From JANQPX01 sp965204405 (GTDB lineage: Bacteria > Pseudomonadota > Alphaproteobacteria > Geminicoccales > Geminicoccaceae), in assembly GCA_965204405.1 (NCBI GenBank), contig CBDBEN010000005.1, forward strand, positions 1,364,001-1,428,000: 64,000 bases of DNA, in the 5' to 3' direction. Below, piece after piece: positions 60,449-64,000 of the stretch. Made by a program: the position numbers and the translations under genes. How positions within the stretch are numbered: position 1 is the stretch's first letter; each line of letters begins with the position of its first letter. The notes below the pieces were generated by a model. That model had not been told where the DNA came from, searched no databases, and was given only the letters and a program-made list of their open reading frames with translations.

Positions 60449-61483
60449 TTAATCCAGCGATCGCGCTTGTTGACTGCTGATGGCTTCGCTGAAGATATGA
60501 TGGCTGTTGCCGATCACATGGGATCCGGCGCCGACGATCAGAGGATCCGCGCCACGGACGACTTTCGGATCTTTGTCGGGATAGGGAAGGCTGTTCAGAA
60601 AATGCGTCATGCAGTTCAAGCGGGCGCGTTTCTTGTCGTCCGATTTAATGATGGTCCAAGGCGCATCGGCGGTATCGGTATAGAAGAACATCGCCTCTTT
60701 CGCTTCGGTGTAGTCCGCCCATTTCTTGACGGATGCGAGATCCATGGGCGACAGCTTCCATTGCTTGAGCGGTTCGCGCTTGCGCCGCGCAAATCGCCTC
60801 TGCTGCTCGTTCTTCGAGACGGAAAACCAGTATTTGAAGAGACGTATTCCACTGCGCACCAGCATGCGCTCGATCTCGGGGGCTTGGCGCATGAATTCCA
60901 GATAATCGCCTGCGGTGCAAAAGCCCATCACCCGCTCGACGCCGGCGCGGTTGTACCATGACCGGTCGAACATGACGATTTCGCCTGCGGTCGGGAGCTG
61001 CTTGACATAGCGCTGGAAATACCATTGGCCGCGCTCTTCATCGGTGGGCTTCTCCAAGGCGACCACCCGTGCGCCGCGCGGATTGAGATGCTCCATGAAC
61101 CGCTTGATCGTCCCTCCCTTGCCGGCGGCATCCCGGCCTTCGAACAGGACCACGACCCGCTGGCCGGTCTCCTTGACCCAGCGCTGAACCTTGAGCAGTT
61201 CCACTTGGAGTTCGGCTTTTTGTTTCTCGTAGGCCGATCGGCGCATCTTGGTCTGATAGGGGTAGTCGCCGGTCTCGAAAAAGCTTCTGACGGCCTCCGG
61301 ATCCTGACGCTTGTTCGCGAGTTCTTGACGGGCTTTTGCAGATCGCTTGGCTGGCGAAGAAGCTGTTGGCAGGCCGCTATTCGTCTTCCGAGCCACACCG
61401 TTTTGTTTGCTGTTACCCAATACAGGTCTCCCGGAGGCTTCTCGTATTGTAGTAGTTGCTTCATCAAATAGATTGAGGCACAT
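60449..61483 (-). CDS. ppk2: Polyphosphate kinase 2 (PPK2)
   Basis: About 344 residues. The PPK2 kinase domain starts near RSFFETGDYPYQTKMRRSAY and has Walker A EGRDAAGKGGTI, Walker B/lid DRSWYNRAGVERVMGF and the conserved KLSPMDLASVKKW and WTIIKSDDKKRARLNCM. It moves phosphate between polyphosphate and nucleotides. The start is unsure: the frame is open to 61807, but the RibD-like gene runs the other way there. I use ATG 61483; about 70 residues before the domain are low-complexity Ser/Ala/Lys. Confidence 0.9.
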   Translation of the reverse strand: MCLNLFDEATTTIREASGRPVLGNSKQNGVARKTNSGLPTASSPAKRSAKARQELANKRQDPEAVRSFFETGDYPYQTKMRRSAYEKQKAELQVELLKVQRWVKETGQRVVVLFEGRDAAGKGGTIKRFMEHLNPRGARVVALEKPTDEERGQWYFQRYVKQLPTAGEIVMFDRSWYNRAGVERVMGFCTAGDYLEFMRQAPEIERMLVRSGIRLFKYWFSVSKNEQQRRFARRKREPLKQWKLSPMDLASVKKWADYTEAKEAMFFYTDTADAPWTIIKSDDKKRARLNCMTHFLNSLPYPDKDPKVVRGADPLIVGAGSHVIGNSHHIFSEAISSQQARSLD

Positions 61484-61600
61484 CAATTTGACAGGGTTAG
61501 AGCCAATGTCTGAAAACTTTCTTAAGATCTGGGCAGCAGCGAGGATCTTCATGCCCGGCCTGCGCGTTGACCGGCATTCTCTATCTCGTTGCGGATCGTG

Positions 61601-62170
61601 ATGTCTGACCCAACGACATCCCACGCCTTTGAGGGCTATGCCGTGGTGTCGGCGGATGGCTTCATCGCCGATGCCGATGGCGTCATGCCCGATGCCCTGA
61701 AGTTCGAGGCGGATTGGGATTACTTTCAAGCGGCATTGGATGACGCCGATATTACCTTGATCGGAAGACATACCCATGAAGCCGCCCCCAATCTCAAAAA
61801 GCGGCATCGCTTGGTCTTTTCAACCCGAACCGGCGAGTTGACGAGGGAGAATGCGACCACGTTTTGGATTGACCCTGGGAAGGCGGATCCATGTCGCGCG
61901 ATCGCCGAACTCTTTGGTCCATCCGCGAAAGTTGCCGTGGTGGGTGGGCGTGCGGTGTTTGACTGGGTTTTATCGAATCCAGGTTTCTCCACCTTTCATC
62001 TGAGTCTGGCGCATCACGTCAGATTAGGGCGGGGGCAGACGATCTTCAAAGGGGCCAATGACCTGAGCGCCGCTTTGTCCTTGCTGAATGATCACGGATT
62101 GACGTTGAAGCATCGATCCTGGTTCGACCGGCAGAACGGCCTGGAACTACTGGTCTATGGCCGCGGCTAG
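61601..62170 (+). CDS. RibD C-terminal / dihydrofolate-reductase-fold protein
   Basis: A 189-residue protein of the RibD-C/DHFR-like family. It starts FEGYAVVSADGFIADADGVM and has LIGRHTHEAAPNLKKR and VAVVGGRAVFDWVL, the pattern of the NADPH and substrate sites. The reductase function is inferred from the fold. The ATG at 61601 is preferred to an upstream TTG. It is divergent from PPK2. Confidence 0.82.
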   Translation: MSDPTTSHAFEGYAVVSADGFIADADGVMPDALKFEADWDYFQAALDDADITLIGRHTHEAAPNLKKRHRLVFSTRTGELTRENATTFWIDPGKADPCRAIAELFGPSAKVAVVGGRAVFDWVLSNPGFSTFHLSLAHHVRLGRGQTIFKGANDLSAALSLLNDHGLTLKHRSWFDRQNGLELLVYGRG

Positions 62171-62236
62171 AGCAGGGTGGATGATGACTGGCACACTCTC
62201 GATGCCTTCATATTTTCTTGTCGGCTTACACGAGGC

Positions 62237-62998
62237 TCACGTGGCACGCCCCATGGTTGCAACGATAGCTAGAAGGCTAGCGATCTCTGCCGTTTGCTGA
62301 AGCGCCCCGAGAACATCGCCCGTGATTCCGCCGATCTGACGTTGGGTCAGAAACAGGAGGAATCCGGAGCCGAGGCAGGTGATGGCAATGACAATCAAAG
62401 CGTGGTGCCAGGTGAGGCAGGCAAGGGCTAGTAGGATGGCAACCGCGAAAGCTGCTGTCGCCCGGCCGGGATGGGGCCTGCCGGCATTGGCTGCGAGGCC
62501 GTCCCGCCGTGCTTGATCCATGAAGGCCATCGCCATGGGCATCATGGCGCGGGAAAGAGCATTGGTCGCAACCAGGGCGGCAAAGACGATGGAGGGGCTG
62601 GCGAGTGCTGTGATCGCGGCGACGCGCAGGAGGGAGCTTAGACCAAGGGCAAGTGTGCCGTAGCTGCCGAGCCTGGAATCGCGCATGATCCGAAGCTTGT
62701 CGTCCCTGGTTCTGCCGCCGCCGAACCCGTCAGCGATGTCGGCAAGGCCATCTTCATGCAGGGCGCCGGTAATCGCTATCAAGACCGCAAGGGTGACCGT
62801 CGCGGCGAGAAAGGGCGGCAGCCCGACGACGATCGCGAGGGCGTAGGCAAACGCGCCGAGCGCACCGATCACCGCACCGACGATCGGGAACACGACAACC
62901 GATCCGCCGAGGTCATCATCTTTCCAAGGTTTTGACGATCGGATTGGCAAGCGTGTCAGAAACATGAAGGCCACGACCAGATCTCGGCAGATGGTCAT
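62237..62998 (-). CDS. cobS: Adenosylcobinamide-GDP ribazoletransferase (cobalamin synthase)
   Basis: A 253-residue membrane enzyme that joins the nucleotide loop to cobinamide in the last steps of B12 synthesis. Blocks: FLTRLPIRSS at the N-terminus, GALHEDGLADIADGFGGG with the metal-binding acids, and DSRLGSYGTLALGLS. It begins right after the cobB stop (TGA then ATG with no gap), so it is part of a cobalamin operon that runs in from the right. Confidence 0.93.
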   Translation of the reverse strand: MTICRDLVVAFMFLTRLPIRSSKPWKDDDLGGSVVVFPIVGAVIGALGAFAYALAIVVGLPPFLAATVTLAVLIAITGALHEDGLADIADGFGGGRTRDDKLRIMRDSRLGSYGTLALGLSSLLRVAAITALASPSIVFAALVATNALSRAMMPMAMAFMDQARRDGLAANAGRPHPGRATAAFAVAILLALACLTWHHALIVIAITCLGSGFLLFLTQRQIGGITGDVLGALQQTAEIASLLAIVATMGRAT

Positions 62999-64000
62999 TC
63001 AGTCCTCGACGACCTGAAGATGGTGGTTTTGAAAGTCGTGGTCCGAGGGTTCGCCCATCCGATCGATCAGATGCATGAAGGAACCGAAGACCGATCCCTG
63101 GCAAAGCCCGGCCTCACCAAGAGTTCTGCCGCGCGCATCGCTGGCATCGAACAGCGTCTGGGCCTGTCCCCTTGCCGACCCCGCCTCATCGACGATCGAG
63201 GCGTAATGAAACTCATGGCCTCGGAAATTCGTGCCTGCCTGGCCAAGCGGTGAAGGCTGGCGAAGCTTGAGATTGCGGTAGCCGAGATGGCGTTTGGGCT
63301 TTGCGAAACTGGTGGTGACGGGAAGCAGGCCCGCCATCCCGTGGGCCTTGCCATCGCGATCGATCAGCTCGTTGCCGAGCACCATGAAGCCGCCGCACTC
63401 GCCGTAGAGAAAGGCGCTTCGCTCGGCTGCAGCCCTAAGGCCGTTCATGAACGTCTGATTGGCGGCAAGCTTTTCCGCATGCAATTCCGGATAGCCTCCC
63501 GGCAGATAGACGGCTGTTGCGTCAGAGGATGGCGCCTCGTCGGCAAGCGGGGAGAACATTGTCACCTCAGCACCGGCGCGACGCCAGCCTTCCAGGACCG
63601 CCGGATAGCAAAAGGCGAAGGCGAGGTCCGAGGCGACTGCGATTTTTTGGCCGAGCGGCCGAAGCGGGCAGGCGGGCGGACCGTAAAGGCCAAGGCTGAA
63701 AGGGCGTGCAAGGCGCTGGATTTGCTCGAGGTCCAGATGCTCGGTGACCAGCATCGCCGCCTCGTCCAGGAAACTCTCCAGCGTCGGCTTTTCGTCCGCT
63801 TGGACCAGCCCCAGATGACGTTCGGGCAACTCAAGGCGTGGGTTGGTCGGCAGGCATCCGATCACCGGCTGTGAGAAATGATCGTCGCAGGCCCGGCGCA
63901 GCAGATCGGCATGCACGTCGCTGGCCACGCGATTGAAGATGACGCCGGCGACATCGACATCGTCCCTGTGGCGAATGAACCCCTCCACCAGGGCGGCGGC
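62999..64000 (-). CDS. cobB: Cobyrinate a,c-diamide synthase, C-terminal part
   Basis: The gene is cut by the right window edge; the frame is open to base 64000. About 333 residues are visible. The N-terminal part shows the end of the ATP-dependent synthetase domain (VAGVIFNRVASDVHADLL), and the C-terminal part a type 1 glutamine amidotransferase with the nucleophile in FLYGECGGFMVLG and the His in VFGSFMHLID. It amidates the a and c side chains of cobyrinate. The internal GTG at 63988 is not the start. Confidence 0.93.
   Translation of the reverse strand, partial: AAALVEGFIRHRDDVDVAGVIFNRVASDVHADLLRRACDDHFSQPVIGCLPTNPRLELPERHLGLVQADEKPTLESFLDEAAMLVTEHLDLEQIQRLARPFSLGLYGPPACPLRPLGQKIAVASDLAFAFCYPAVLEGWRRAGAEVTMFSPLADEAPSSDATAVYLPGGYPELHAEKLAANQTFMNGLRAAAERSAFLYGECGGFMVLGNELIDRDGKAHGMAGLLPVTTSFAKPKRHLGYRNLKLRQPSPLGQAGTNFRGHEFHYASIVDEAGSARGQAQTLFDASDARGRTLGEAGLCQGSVFGSFMHLIDRMGEPSDHDFQNHHLQVVED

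Noticed and set aside
1..64000. CRISPR arrays, prophage, rRNA operons and complete insertion sequences
   Set aside because: No regular short direct repeats with spacers, no phage structural genes, no rRNA sequence and no transposase were recognised anywhere in the window.

Overview
The window is about 62-65% G+C by eye and reads as the chromosome of an alphaproteobacterium. It carries a class I PHB synthase, hopanoid genes (hpnH, hpnN, hpnM, with ispH), a GlxBCD-type three-protein glutamate-synthase-like enzyme, DUF1223 and aerobic-type cobalamin genes (cobS, cobB). I cannot name the genus; Hyphomicrobiales or Rhodospirillales would fit.

Layout. 1-9.7 kb: the 3' end of phaC, an AT-rich stretch with two sibling zinc-ribbon membrane miniproteins, a uracil-DNA-glycosylase-family protein, a PhyH dioxygenase, a ROK regulator, a PrpF-like isomerase, a sulfatase/phosphonate-monoester-hydrolase and a tandem universal stress protein. 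9.8-13.1 kb: an SCP2 protein followed by a decayed LysM/EF-hand-like gene and a decayed small partner gene, together carrying several stops and frameshifts. 13.2-22 kb: DUF1223, lipoproteins, a glycerol-1-phosphate dehydrogenase with a histidine phosphatase, and a sugar-nucleotide operon galU-ugd-pgm in which galU is frameshifted. 22.2-31.9 kb: two convergent sets of transglutaminase, circularly permuted ATP-grasp and alpha-E genes. 32.5-51.5 kb: the main accessory block. 51.5-64 kb: a receiver-only response regulator, a homocysteine methyltransferase, hopanoid genes, a glycosyltransferase, PPK2, a RibD/DHFR-fold protein, cobS and the 3' part of cobB.

The accessory block looks like a complete inducible catabolic system built around a bacterial microcompartment (BMC). 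One leftward operon encodes a glutamine-synthetase-like gamma-glutamyl ligase, a BMC-P vertex protein, a BMC-H hexamer, an opine-dehydrogenase-like protein, a CoA-acylating aldehyde dehydrogenase, a BMC-T shell protein, a malate/lactate dehydrogenase with an EutQ-like N-terminal extension, and a RidA protein. It is followed by a five-gene branched-chain-amino-acid-type ABC transporter. A divergent FAD amine/N-alkyl-amino-acid oxidase, a BCCT transporter, GlxD/GlxC/GlxB (MgsCBA-like) and a GntR regulator lie on the other side. Three 20-bp sites that align without gaps (14 of 20 positions invariant) sit in front of the ligase/oxidase, glxB and ABC-transporter transcription units, which ties them into one probable GntR regulon. 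My reading, an inference, is that an amine is loaded onto glutamate, converted to an N-alkylglutamate, and oxidised to glutamate plus an aldehyde, which the microcompartment converts to acyl-CoA.

Two families of dispersed intergenic palindromic repeats run through the window. Family A supplies the stop codons of at least three genes. Family B forms long hairpins, two of which belong to a larger related unit.
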